30,080 nt of DNA. Source: a virus. Where the stretch lies: the IMG/VR virus record IMGVR_UViG_3300042296_000150, positions 1-30,080 of that record, one strand, 5' to 3'. The notes below the pieces were generated by a model. It had not been told where the DNA came from and did no database searches. It saw nothing but the letters and a program-made list of their open reading frames with translations. This document shows, one piece after another, positions 6,745-14,668 of this stretch (the first letter of the stretch is position 1; each line of letters begins with the position of its first letter). The position numbers and the translations under genes were made by a program.

Positions 6745-8784
6745 TTAACCTAAACTTGCATTGTTTACAATATTTCTATCTAAACTTTGTTGGCTTGTAA
6801 CTTGGTTTGCAACTACAAACGCTTGAACAGGTTGTTGGCTTCCTAATGTACTTGCTAATTGATTAACTCCACTTGTACCTACAACGTTAAACTGTGGTGG
6901 TGGTGGTGGTGGTGGTGCTACAGGACTTGGTGCAGAACCCCCACCACTTCCACCTGGAGCTTTAACTGCTAATATCTTTTTAACGTTTGCTATACCCGCA
7001 GCTACAGCAACACCTGCAGCAACCCCACCCAATACAGGACCCACTATTGGAATACCCGATAACGAATTATAAGAAGAAACTGCTGATTGGTAAGTAGATA
7101 TAGTAGCTTGTGCTATTGCTGCTGCTTTACCTGCTGCTGTGCTTTCTCCTAACGCCCCTGCTAATGACCCTAATAAATTAGAAACTGCTTGTATGTTTTT
7201 AGCTTTTGCTTCTGACTCTGCATCACCTATTTTTATCCTTGCATCTGAATATTGTTTTTCAATAGCATTACGTTGTTCTTCGCTTAATGCTTTATCTTCT
7301 AATAATAAACGCTCTTGTTCATTTAAAGCAACTCTTCTTGTTTCAAAAGCTAACAATTCATTATCAATTAGTAACTGTTGTTGCTCTACTTTTTTATTTC
7401 TTTTTTCTTCTTCTATTGCATCTTCTGCTAAAATAATTTGTTGGTCAATTTCTTGTTTCTTTAAAGCAAATTCATTTTCTGCATCTACTCTGGCTTGTGT
7501 ACCTGCATTTGCACCATCAATAACACTTTGTAAACGTTCTAATTCAATTATTTTATTTTGTTCTAAAGCATTCTTTTTAGCTACTAATTGTGCTTCTTCA
7601 TTTTTAATACGCTCTGCATTAAAATTAGCTTCATTAATTGCTAACTCTGTTTCTGTTTCTTGTTTAGTTTTAGTTAAATCAATAAGCTCTTTATTTAATG
7701 CTAAATCATTTGCTTTTTGTTCAGAACGTAAACCTTCAACTTGTGCTAAAACTCCCTCACGATTTGCTAAAGCATTTGTTAAAGCAACTTGATTTTCAAT
7801 ATTATTATTTTGTGAAAGTGTAGATTGTGCTGCTGCTATTTGTGCAGCTGCTTGTGCTAACATTGCAGATTGCTGATTTTCTAAAACATCTTTTAATTGA
7901 TTATTAGCTTTTATTCTATCTTCAACACTATTACGTTCTTCATCCCTAACTTGTCTTAACTTTTCTGCTTGTCTATCGTATTGCTCTACTAAACGTGCTT
8001 GGTTTGCTTCGGCTAATTTTGCAGTATTTTGTAAATTAACATTTGCCTTTGCTTGTTCGTATGCACTTGCAATAGATATTTTACTAACACCATCAATAGT
8101 ACCCTCTACAACTGCACCTACTTCGCTAATTGCTTTTCCTATGTTATTACCTACTTGCTTACCAGCTTCAACCGCATCTGTACCTACTTTCTTTAAACTT
8201 GTTTTAGTTTCTTCAATACGTTTAGTAAGTTCCTTAATTGTTTTCGGGTCATCATCACCAAACAAACTTTGTTCCCACGCTAAACGTACTTCATCAATTA
8301 CTAATTTAATTCCAAAAAATGCAGCTTTTAATGGCGTAATACCTAACTTTAATAAACCACCTATTACGTTTTTTAAACCCTCAAAACCATTTGAAGCACC
8401 TGCTACTTTTTCAATAACAGAAACTACTACATTTGTAACTTGACTAAATACATTTGCAACCGTACCCAATACTGCACTAAAGGTATCAGCTACTTTTTGA
8501 TTGCTTGTAAAGATTTCTTTAAGCGTAGACATTAAACTTATAACAAGTCCAATACCCATCGCCTTTAATGCTACGCCTGTAGCTTTAAAACCCTCGCTTA
8601 ATGTTTTGGTGCTTTTTTCTGTTTCTTTAATGTTCTTATCGATATTATCTAAAGACTTTTTACCTGTCTTTGAAAAATCTTCTACAGAATTTTCTAACCT
8701 AACAACCGATTTGTTTAAGTCATTAATATCTTTTTCTGCTGCACCAGCTTTAACATCAATTTCTATTGTTTTTGTAATTGCCAT
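6745..8784 (-). CDS. Tail tape measure protein
   Basis: The 679-residue product is the second-largest protein here. Tape measure proteins set tail length and are threaded through the tube. Residues 1-70 are charged helix, 72-110 hold a hydrophobic segment (ATGVALKAMGIGLVISLMST), about 250-510 form a long Glu/Gln/Ala/Lys-rich coiled coil, and about 525-600 form an Ala/Gly-rich hydrophobic region (VGPVLGGVAAGVAVAAGIAN). Near 620 is a Pro run (APPPPPPP), followed by a Gln/Ser/Val tail. This architecture, including the proline run, is usual for flavobacterial phages. At about 3.5 angstroms per residue the tail would be well over 100 nm minus unthreaded parts, an estimate only. It is preceded by a 47-codon gene and followed by the protease. 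Confidence 0.88.
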   Translation of the reverse strand: MAITKTIEIDVKAGAAEKDINDLNKSVVRLENSVEDFSKTGKKSLDNIDKNIKETEKSTKTLSEGFKATGVALKAMGIGLVISLMSTLKEIFTSNQKVADTFSAVLGTVANVFSQVTNVVVSVIEKVAGASNGFEGLKNVIGGLLKLGITPLKAAFFGIKLVIDEVRLAWEQSLFGDDDPKTIKELTKRIEETKTSLKKVGTDAVEAGKQVGNNIGKAISEVGAVVEGTIDGVSKISIASAYEQAKANVNLQNTAKLAEANQARLVEQYDRQAEKLRQVRDEERNSVEDRIKANNQLKDVLENQQSAMLAQAAAQIAAAQSTLSQNNNIENQVALTNALANREGVLAQVEGLRSEQKANDLALNKELIDLTKTKQETETELAINEANFNAERIKNEEAQLVAKKNALEQNKIIELERLQSVIDGANAGTQARVDAENEFALKKQEIDQQIILAEDAIEEEKRNKKVEQQQLLIDNELLAFETRRVALNEQERLLLEDKALSEEQRNAIEKQYSDARIKIGDAESEAKAKNIQAVSNLLGSLAGALGESTAAGKAAAIAQATISTYQSAVSSYNSLSGIPIVGPVLGGVAAGVAVAAGIANVKKILAVKAPGGSGGGSAPSPVAPPPPPPPQFNVVGTSGVNQLASTLGSQQPVQAFVVANQVTSQQSLDRNIVNNASLG

Positions 8785-8906
8785 TTTATTGCTCTTTTAA
8801 GTTCGGTTAGTGTATCTGGTAATTTGTATTTTCCTTTTGCAATATCTATCGCTTCGCTTGTTCCAAATTTTTGAAATTCAAGCATCTGTATTATTAATTT
8901 AAGCAT
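8763..8906 (-). CDS. 47-residue small protein before the tape measure gene
   Basis: An ATG at 8906 opens a 47-codon frame (MLKLIIQMLEFQKFGTSEAI, then a basic helix) ending TAG at 8763. It overlaps the baseplate gene end by 8 bases and the tape measure start by 22 bases, and it fills the otherwise empty 115-base gap. Size, helical character and position directly before the tape measure suggest a tail assembly partner, but no homology is recognised. Confidence rests on the tight overlaps and ordinary codon use. Confidence 0.62.
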   Translation of the reverse strand: MLKLIIQMLEFQKFGTSEAIDIAKGKYKLPDTLTELKRAIKWQLQKQ

Positions 8907-11343
8907 CTTGTGTTATTACTATTAAATCATTATTATTACTTTCTATGCTATATATTTTTTCTACTCCAGAAGTATTTGCTTTTATATCTACCTCTACATA
9001 ATCTGCAGCGTTTGTTATAGTTATTATTTGCCCATCAGGGTCATTTAAAATACTCCACGTTAAAGGCTCGTTACTTACTGTATCAAATTTTAAAGTTTGA
9101 GCAGAACTATCAATTTGTCTTGGAACTGAATTATTAAAAGTTAAACTTCTAAAATCTTGTATCAATTCAAACTTACTTTCAAACGTATCTAAATCAGTTG
9201 TAAAAGAATTAATAATATACCTTTTATCACGTATTACAATACGGTCGTTTAAACGTAACGCTAATAGCTCTGAATAAGGCAAACGCATTGCAACCTTAAC
9301 CATTCTTGATTTTAAAGAATATAAGTTATTTAAATAGTCAAAATAATAATCTCTAAACAAACTATTGTTTACAGTTTGTAAATTAAAAGTACTAACCTCG
9401 ACCCCCCAATTTAAACTATGCTGTTCTGATTCATAACTTACATCTTGTCCAAAAAAATTATAATTTGTAATTGTATTTGTACTTATGTTATTATTAAATT
9501 TAAAACTACAAGGCAAATTTTGATATTGATATAAAATTACAGGTTTTGGTATGTATGGTTTAAAATCTTTATTAATTGAATAACCTAATTGTAAATTAGT
9601 ACCACCAATTCTATTAAATAATATATTTTCAAAGGGTAATTGAATATTATAATCAGAACCATCGTTATTAAATTGGTATTCCAAATCTCCGTATTCTTTA
9701 GAAGCGTTATCAAAATAAGCTCTATTTAAAAAACTTTCGCTTTTTTGATATTGAAAATTTACTTTTTTATAAGGTTTTATTCTATCGTATTCAAAATCAG
9801 TAACACAATTTTCTGAATAATCTTTTATATTACCCTGATAATACCAATTTTCTAACTGCTCTAAAGTATAATTCGTTTCATCAAAACTAAAAGTTGTTAG
9901 GTTAAACATTTTTAAAATACCACTAAAGAAATCAGATACTTTCATATCTGGCATAAAACTTGGCAAATCTAAACCAGCTGTTGAAGTACCAGAAAAACCA
10001 CCTGATGTAGTAAATGTGCCTATTGTGTTATTATCTTCATCATAAACATATAATTCACTTACAACGCTACCGCTATAATTTACCATTGTAGTAGTGCTTA
10101 AATAAATTTGATAAAGTCCACTAATATCAGGTATTTGAAATTGAGCTGTATTACCTGTTCCTGTAACATTAAAATATAAAACACTATCTTTAAACACACT
10201 AATAACATAATTTGTTGAAGCTGAAAAAGTAAAACTAACTAAACCTGTTTCAGATGTATTAGTACCATAAGCAGCCAAAACATCATAATCAATAATAAAG
10301 CCATTACCAGCAAAGGTTAAATAATTTTGACCTATTAAATCAGGAGTATATGTAAGTAATATTTTTTGACTTAATGGGTTAAAAACCTCTCTATTTTTTA
10401 ACCATAAATAAGCTTTTGTAAATCTACTTTGTGTTAAAAAATTACCATTAAAACTTACACCATATTTAATTTCTATTGCATCAAATATTCTCGCTATTTT
10501 TAAAGCAGGGAATAACTCTGTATAAACCATTGGAGTTGAATTGTTTGTAATATCATCTACACCACCACCACCATACTGCCAAACTCTTTTACTTGAAATT
10601 AATGGGAATGCTAAATTAGTATCAGAACCTGTTGTTATTTTATCTTGAACATTTGCACCTGAATAACTAATTGTATAGTTATTTAATTCTTGAATATCTT
10701 TTAATTTATCTTCTTTAAATTTATCACTTAAAGAAATTAAGTTACCATAGAAAGTTATTTTATAATCTTCAACTCTATTATTTTTTACGCTACAATTTTC
10801 TAACTGCCATTTACCTGTTCTAAATACTTGAGTATCTATTTCAATATAACCTGCGTACCTTTGGTTTTGATTGTAACCATTATCTAAACTATTTTCGTAC
10901 CAATGTCTAAATATTTCATTATTATTATCACTTGCAGGGATTGTAAAACTCTGACTATAATCGGTAAATACTTTTGATATATCATTAACATTTTGTATAG
11001 AAGAAGTAATACTAATTTTTTCATCGTTAAATAATTCAATACGTTTTACAACATCTATTTCTGTTGCTGTAGGTGCTACTCCACCAAGTGAATTAATAAT
11101 ATTTAATAAACAATTTTCTGCTTCAAAAGTACCGCCATCAGCTACTACTCTATTTGCAAAATCATTTATAGTATTTAAAGCAACTCCATAAACACCACCT
11201 AAAGCAATTATATTATTTTTTAAACAGTTATCAGCTTCAAAGGTTCCACCATCAGCAATTACCCTACTTTTAAATTTGTTTAAAATTAAATCAATAGACT
11301 CATCAATAGTTTGTTTTGTATAAATGTATAATGCTACTTCCAT
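8899..11343 (-). CDS. Large tail/baseplate protein with N-terminal GTFEA repeats
   Basis: This 814-residue protein is the largest in the genome. Residues about 25-85 hold two repeats, RVIADGGTFEADNCLKN and RVVADGGTFEAENCLLN. Then comes a segment characteristic of Bacteroidota phage baseplate proteins (VFTDYSQSFTIPASDNNNEI), a GYIEIDTQVFRTGKWQLENC strand region, a central beta-sandwich-like insertion (about 330-450), and a C-terminal beta-rich half with LLALRLNDRIVIRDKRYIIN. It is probably the baseplate hub or upper baseplate component linking the tail tip to the fibre. It begins directly at the stop of the 11343-12359 gene. The last 90 residues resemble an immunoglobulin-like module. The repeats are shared with the 78-residue protein at 29747-29983. 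Confidence 0.78.
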   Translation of the reverse strand: MEVALYIYTKQTIDESIDLILNKFKSRVIADGGTFEADNCLKNNIIALGGVYGVALNTINDFANRVVADGGTFEAENCLLNIINSLGGVAPTATEIDVVKRIELFNDEKISITSSIQNVNDISKVFTDYSQSFTIPASDNNNEIFRHWYENSLDNGYNQNQRYAGYIEIDTQVFRTGKWQLENCSVKNNRVEDYKITFYGNLISLSDKFKEDKLKDIQELNNYTISYSGANVQDKITTGSDTNLAFPLISSKRVWQYGGGGVDDITNNSTPMVYTELFPALKIARIFDAIEIKYGVSFNGNFLTQSRFTKAYLWLKNREVFNPLSQKILLTYTPDLIGQNYLTFAGNGFIIDYDVLAAYGTNTSETGLVSFTFSASTNYVISVFKDSVLYFNVTGTGNTAQFQIPDISGLYQIYLSTTTMVNYSGSVVSELYVYDEDNNTIGTFTTSGGFSGTSTAGLDLPSFMPDMKVSDFFSGILKMFNLTTFSFDETNYTLEQLENWYYQGNIKDYSENCVTDFEYDRIKPYKKVNFQYQKSESFLNRAYFDNASKEYGDLEYQFNNDGSDYNIQLPFENILFNRIGGTNLQLGYSINKDFKPYIPKPVILYQYQNLPCSFKFNNNISTNTITNYNFFGQDVSYESEQHSLNWGVEVSTFNLQTVNNSLFRDYYFDYLNNLYSLKSRMVKVAMRLPYSELLALRLNDRIVIRDKRYIINSFTTDLDTFESKFELIQDFRSLTFNNSVPRQIDSSAQTLKFDTVSNEPLTWSILNDPDGQIITITNAADYVEVDIKANTSGVEKIYSIESNNNDLIVITQDA

Positions 11344-12359
11344 TATATTACATCGTTAATTAAACCATAGTTATATTCAAACTCGATTTCGTAATTTATA
11401 TTCTTATCTTTTAAATGCGTTTTGTATTCAGAACTTTGGCTTTTAACTATTGCTGGTTTGTTGTTTAATAATACAACTTCGCTCAATAATAAATCTTGTA
11501 TTAACTCAAAGTAATTTTCATCAACCCAACCTGTGTTACATTTTACCTTTTGTTTACCTTGTTGGTTAAATACTCTTTTCTGCCCTTGTAACGGATTGTA
11601 ATTTACATTACTTGGTAATAGGTTAAAGTCTTTAGAATTTACATCTATGCTTTGTAAATTGGCTTTAAAAAATGTAAGGTATTGCCACCCACCAAACCTA
11701 TTAATAAAGGTGCAAGTAATAGGTGTGTATTTAGGTTCGCATAATTCCTCTGCATTAATTTCGTATAATTGACCTACTCCATCCTGACTTATCAAAACCC
11801 TTTCACTAGATATTAATATTTTGTACAAAGAAGCTTCCGATACAGTAAAAGTATCTACTGTTGTACCATTATCTACATCATAATTACCATCTTCAAAAAA
11901 TACATTTACATAATTAGTATTGAAATCTTTAACGTACTTTTTTATATCTGTATTAAACAAAGGTAAAACAGCATTTGTATCATCGTTATTATAACCACCT
12001 GTATAATCTGTGTAGCCATTTAAACAAACAAAAGTTTCTGTAGATAACAAAGTATAAACTCCTACGGTTAATTCTGTATATCTTTTTACAATACAATATG
12101 CCCAACAATCTACATTTTCTTCTGTAGGTGTAGTAACAGAAACAGGTGCAACAGGTTTAATAAACTCTTTAGCATAATTAGCTATGTTATATGTATTTTC
12201 TAATTGTGTAGTACTTGCTACTTTTTTACTTAAAATGTATGTAGGTAAAATAGGCACACTATCACCTTTATTATATAAATATAATTCTACTTTGCTACCT
12301 AATTGCCCAGCTTCATTTACCTGTATAAAATACGGACTTCTAATAAATATCTTTTTCAT
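11343..12359 (-). CDS. Probable distal tail / baseplate protein
   Basis: This 338-residue beta-rich protein (start MKKIFIRSPYFIQVNEAGQL) has many Tyr, Asn and Thr residues and six or so cysteines. Features include KVELYLYNKGDSVP, NIANYAKEFIKP, the INRFGGWQYLTFFK segment and a final strand pair ending NYEIEFEYNYGLINDVI. Proteins with this FGGWQYL-type block precede the large baseplate protein in related phages, and a distal-tail role is inferred from order. Its stop overlaps the next start by one base, indicating coupling. Confidence 0.72.
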   Translation of the reverse strand: MKKIFIRSPYFIQVNEAGQLGSKVELYLYNKGDSVPILPTYILSKKVASTTQLENTYNIANYAKEFIKPVAPVSVTTPTEENVDCWAYCIVKRYTELTVGVYTLLSTETFVCLNGYTDYTGGYNNDDTNAVLPLFNTDIKKYVKDFNTNYVNVFFEDGNYDVDNGTTVDTFTVSEASLYKILISSERVLISQDGVGQLYEINAEELCEPKYTPITCTFINRFGGWQYLTFFKANLQSIDVNSKDFNLLPSNVNYNPLQGQKRVFNQQGKQKVKCNTGWVDENYFELIQDLLLSEVVLLNNKPAIVKSQSSEYKTHLKDKNINYEIEFEYNYGLINDVI

Positions 12360-12931
12360 TATTTTTTATTAATTGTATATTGTAAAAATTGTTCTACATC
12401 TAAACCGTATGCTTCAACTAATTCATTTGGCAAACGTTCAAAAGCTTTTTCAAATGGTTTGGTAAAAAATAAACTTGGTTTAATACCACGAAAGTAAATA
12501 TTCCTTGCAACTATTTGAGCTATTGTTTTTACATTGCCTTTAGTAAACTTTCCTTTTGAGTCTCGCAACCTTAAATTTTTTGACTTAACCCACTTTTCTA
12601 AACCATTAGTAAAACTATCCCAAGTTCCTGCAAAATTACCACTACCAAATCTATATTCTGATTGACGTGCTTGTTGCCCTCTTATCTTTGCGTTTTTAGA
12701 AACCTTGCTCGGGTCTTTACCCCTAACACCTTTGTCTACGAATTTACCGTAATCTTCCATTAAAAAAGCTAAACGAAAACTATTAGCACTTACATTAATT
12801 TCGCTATCTAAACTATTGTAAAGTTTTTTTTCGTAATTTTTACCACCATTTGTTAAATTACTTCTACTTTGCTGTATAACGTATTTAGCAAATTCGTTTA
12901 AATATTTGTTTGTATTTTTGTTATCTAACAT
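12359..12931 (-). CDS. Neck / head-tail joining protein (HK97 gp10-like)
   Basis: This 190-residue basic protein carries MEDYGKFVDKGVRGKDPSKV, a variant of the pattern around the conserved Y-x-x-x-V-x-x-G turn of gp10-like head-tail joining proteins. It also has a basic middle (KIRGQQARQSEYRFG) and the GIKPSLFFTKPFEKAFERLP segment with the typical Pro-x-x-Phe start of the last helix. Such proteins join completed heads to tails or close the tail end. It overlaps its neighbours by one and seven bases in a tight run. Confidence 0.75.
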   Translation of the reverse strand: MLDNKNTNKYLNEFAKYVIQQSRSNLTNGGKNYEKKLYNSLDSEINVSANSFRLAFLMEDYGKFVDKGVRGKDPSKVSKNAKIRGQQARQSEYRFGSGNFAGTWDSFTNGLEKWVKSKNLRLRDSKGKFTKGNVKTIAQIVARNIYFRGIKPSLFFTKPFEKAFERLPNELVEAYGLDVEQFLQYTINKK

Positions 12932-13347
12932 ATTGTCATATCGTTTCTAACTAACACATCAAACGTTAAAGCCCAACCTGCCAAATCATTTTCAAAACGT
13001 TCTGTAAATGGTTCAAAGTTTGGGCTACCTGTTAATTCCCAAAAGCTATCTTTTAAATCACCACGATTTAACCTATCCATAACCCTAACCCCTAACTGCA
13101 TTTGAGTATTCCAAACATCTACTTTATTACTTTCATCTTTTTGGTTTAGTATATCCATTAAAAGTATAGTAATATTAAACTGAATTACATTACCCTGATG
13201 CGTTGCATTGTTTATCATTATATGTGATAAAGGGAATAATGTACGTTTTGCTAAATCAACACCAAATATATCGCCCTCTGTAACTGTGTTTACAAAAGGC
13301 TCATCTAATAAAGCTTCTTTAATTTTATTTATAATACTATATACCAT
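12925..13347 (-). CDS. Tail completion / terminator-like protein
   Basis: This 140-residue protein (MVYSIINKIKEALLDEPFVN) has an alpha-beta layout typical of tail terminators: an N-terminal helix, strands (PLSHIMINNATHQGNVIQFN, then ITILLMDIL), a helix with VWNTQMQLGVRVMDRLNRG and closing strands (GWALTFDVLVRND). These proteins cap the tail tube and bind the neck. It follows the frameshift product by an 11-base overlap and precedes the gp10-like gene, the usual neighbourhood. Family membership is inferred from layout and order. Confidence 0.72.
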   Translation of the reverse strand: MVYSIINKIKEALLDEPFVNTVTEGDIFGVDLAKRTLFPLSHIMINNATHQGNVIQFNITILLMDILNQKDESNKVDVWNTQMQLGVRVMDRLNRGDLKDSFWELTGSPNFEPFTERFENDLAGWALTFDVLVRNDMTIC

Positions 13348-14079
13348 TACGTTTTAAATTTTTAATTTCTATTTCTGTTTTTTCTTTTTCAAACATTAAC
13401 CACGTCATTAATTGAGTGATGGGAAGTTTGGTAATTGCATCAAATCGTAAAAGGTCGCCTTGAGCTGCTCCGTAGATTGATTGATACCAACCCCATTTTT
13501 TTCCAAAAGCTTCTTCAATGTTTCCGATTGCTCCACTTCGTTGTGTATAAAGTCCATCAAACCTTTCACGCAATCTTTGGTTAAAGTCGAAAAAAAAACC
13601 AAGCAACCTAAAACTACATCCAAAGGCATATCTTTTAAAACCTCGCTGTATTTATCTGAGGACTCGTATTCTTCTATTGTATATAAATCCTTAACTTTTG
13701 TTTTTATTGGTCTAAAAAGTACTGCCATTGCTTTGTGAAACGTTGCAGTATCACTTAAATAGTTTTCCAAATCAATATACTCGCCAGAAGTCATATCTTC
13801 TAACTTTGGTATAAACCCAAATTCGTAAGCACCCAGCTTAAAAGTATTTATTAATTTAGGTTTTTGATTTAGCAAATTGTTTAAATGGTTTAACAAATCA
13901 TCTGTATCAGCTAAACGAATACGAGCCACATCTTTTAAATCTATGTTGCAAAATATTTCAATAGTTTTCTGATTAACAAATTCACTCGCTTCATTATTAT
14001 TAATTAGCTTATCAAACTTTTGGTATTGATAAAGCGTAATTTCGTTTAGTGTTTCTGGTATTTTAATATCTATTTTCAT
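13337..14079 (-). CDS. Frameshifted tail assembly chaperone, long form (gpGT-like)
   Basis: The short chaperone frame (13408-14079) and a second frame ending at 13337 overlap. The second frame is in the -1 register and encodes a convincing domain: KKWGWYQSIYGAAQGDLLRF, then ITKLPITQLMTWLMFEKEKT and a basic end. Both frames share a run of seven A (complement of 13496-13502) followed by TGGGG. A -1 slip on that run gives LLEK-KWGWYQ and a product of about 247 residues. This is the G/GT arrangement of siphophage tail chaperones, which load the tape measure before tube assembly. Several tail genes lie between it and the tape measure, unlike the standard order. A sequencing indel in the A7 run is the main alternative. 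Confidence 0.72.
13408..14079 (-). CDS. Tail assembly chaperone, short form (gpG-like)
   Basis: This 223-residue protein begins MKIDIKIPETLNEITLYQYQ, a start shared by many flavobacterial phage proteins in this place. It has a Leu-rich helical middle (DLLNHLNNLLNQKP), a TSGEYIDLENYLSD turn and a helix rich in Lys/Asp (MPLDVVLGCLVFFSTLTKDC). Without frameshifting it ends in a 28-codon tail after the A7 run. I use the ATG at 14079; the one at 14085 overlaps the repeated upstream element. It opens the structural operon after the 14121-14148 terminator. Confidence 0.72.
   Translation of the reverse strand: MKIDIKIPETLNEITLYQYQKFDKLINNNEASEFVNQKTIEIFCNIDLKDVARIRLADTDDLLNHLNNLLNQKPKLINTFKLGAYEFGFIPKLEDMTSGEYIDLENYLSDTATFHKAMAVLFRPIKTKVKDLYTIEEYESSDKYSEVLKDMPLDVVLGCLVFFSTLTKDCVKGLMDFIHNEVEQSETLKKLLEKNGVGINQSTEQLKATFYDLMQLPNFPSLN
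13496..13502 (-). other. Candidate -1 slippery site (A7 run)
   Basis: On the minus strand the zero-frame codons read GAA AAA AAT GGG. A -1 slip of A-AAA-AAT re-pairs on AAA AAA and continues TGG GGT TGG in the frame that encodes the C-terminal chaperone domain. The preceding GG and following TGGGG make the run prone to slippage. I did not find a clear downstream stem within the next 20 bases. Confidence 0.6.
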
Positions 14080-14084
14080 AAGCA

Positions 14085-14098
14085 TTTATTTAAAAACA
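14085..14098 (-). promoter_or_regulatory. Late element copy 4 (TGTTTTTAAATAAA)
   Basis: The exact 14-mer ends 5 bases before the chaperone ATG at 14079 and is preceded by CAACTTT plus two bases, as at 2772. It stands right after a terminator, where a new promoter is needed, which is the best argument that the element is part of a late promoter. Confidence 0.58.
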
Positions 14099-14120
14099 TT
14101 AAAGTTGGTTTTTTGTATAA

Positions 14121-14148
14121 AATAAAAAGCAACCTATTAAGATTGCTT
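14121..14148 (-). terminator. Intrinsic terminator before the structural operon
   Basis: On the minus strand AAGCAATC pairs with GGTTGCTT (one G-U pair) around the 6-base loop TTAATA, followed by TTTTATTTTA. It separates the terminase/sigma unit (ending at 14157) from the structural operon. Confidence 0.83.
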
Positions 14149-14156
14149 ATGTTTAA

Positions 14157-14516
14157 TTAATTAATTTTATGGTAAAGTAATTTTTCTTTATTGTACATAG
14201 CTTCAAATATTTCATCAAAAGAAAACTTTTGCAATATGATATTCATAGCGTCATCTTCGTACTCATACATTTTAATTACTTTATCTTCTACTGTTTTTTC
14301 AATTAATATTCTTGGTCTTGGGTTTATTAAAGTAACAGGTTTATGTGCTTCGTGTAAACCTACAGCAATTTTTAAATCACCTTTAATATAAATGTAACCT
14401 AAATTAACCATAGTAGATATTATATGTGCTTTAGGTTTATAGTATTCACCTTTTTTGGCATCCCAGCCAAATTTGTCAAAACCCTTTTCTATTAAATAAT
14501 TTTCAAATGCTATCAT
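14157..14516 (-). CDS. Unknown protein downstream of terminase
   Basis: This 119-residue protein (MIAFENYLIEKGFDKFGWDA) has a strand-rich middle (YIYIKGDLKIAVGLHEAHKP then PRPRILIEKT) and an acidic C-terminal helix. Its ATG overlaps the stop of the 51-codon gene as ATGA, so the two are coupled. It is the last gene before a terminator and therefore belongs with the sigma/terminase unit. No family recognised. Confidence 0.72.
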   Translation of the reverse strand: MIAFENYLIEKGFDKFGWDAKKGEYYKPKAHIISTMVNLGYIYIKGDLKIAVGLHEAHKPVTLINPRPRILIEKTVEDKVIKMYEYEDDAMNIILQKFSFDEIFEAMYNKEKLLYHKIN

Positions 14517-14668
14517 AATTGGTTTGTTGCTACTTTATACAAATGTACTAATTTTTTTATTTCTCCTACATTACGTGGTAAGTTAATAGTAACTTGTTTA
14601 CCTGTTTTTTTTAATATGTGTACTTCTACCATATAAATCATTTCGCCATAAGTAGGGTTAGTAGACAT
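14513..14668 (-). CDS. 51-residue protein between terminase and the 14157 gene
   Basis: An ATG at 14668 opens 51 codons (MSTNPTYGEMIYMVEVHILK, then GKQVTINLPRNVGEIKKLV) ending with TGA that shares ATGA with the following gene. It overlaps the large terminase end by 11 bases and fills the 141-base gap. The pattern of a short beta hairpin followed by the LPRNVGEIKKLV helix looks like a genuine small domain. Function unknown; the neat overlaps at both ends support it. Confidence 0.68.
   Translation of the reverse strand: MSTNPTYGEMIYMVEVHILKKTGKQVTINLPRNVGEIKKLVHLYKVATNQL

Noticed and set aside
7139-7792. Plus-strand frame of 217 codons
   Set aside because: It lies opposite the tape measure coiled coil and has Ser/Phe/Cys-rich shadow composition, with no promoter.
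13520-13606. Independent gene start at 13606
   Set aside because: The first 30 residues are the out-of-frame reading of the chaperone; only the part after the A7 run looks coding, so frameshifting explains it better.
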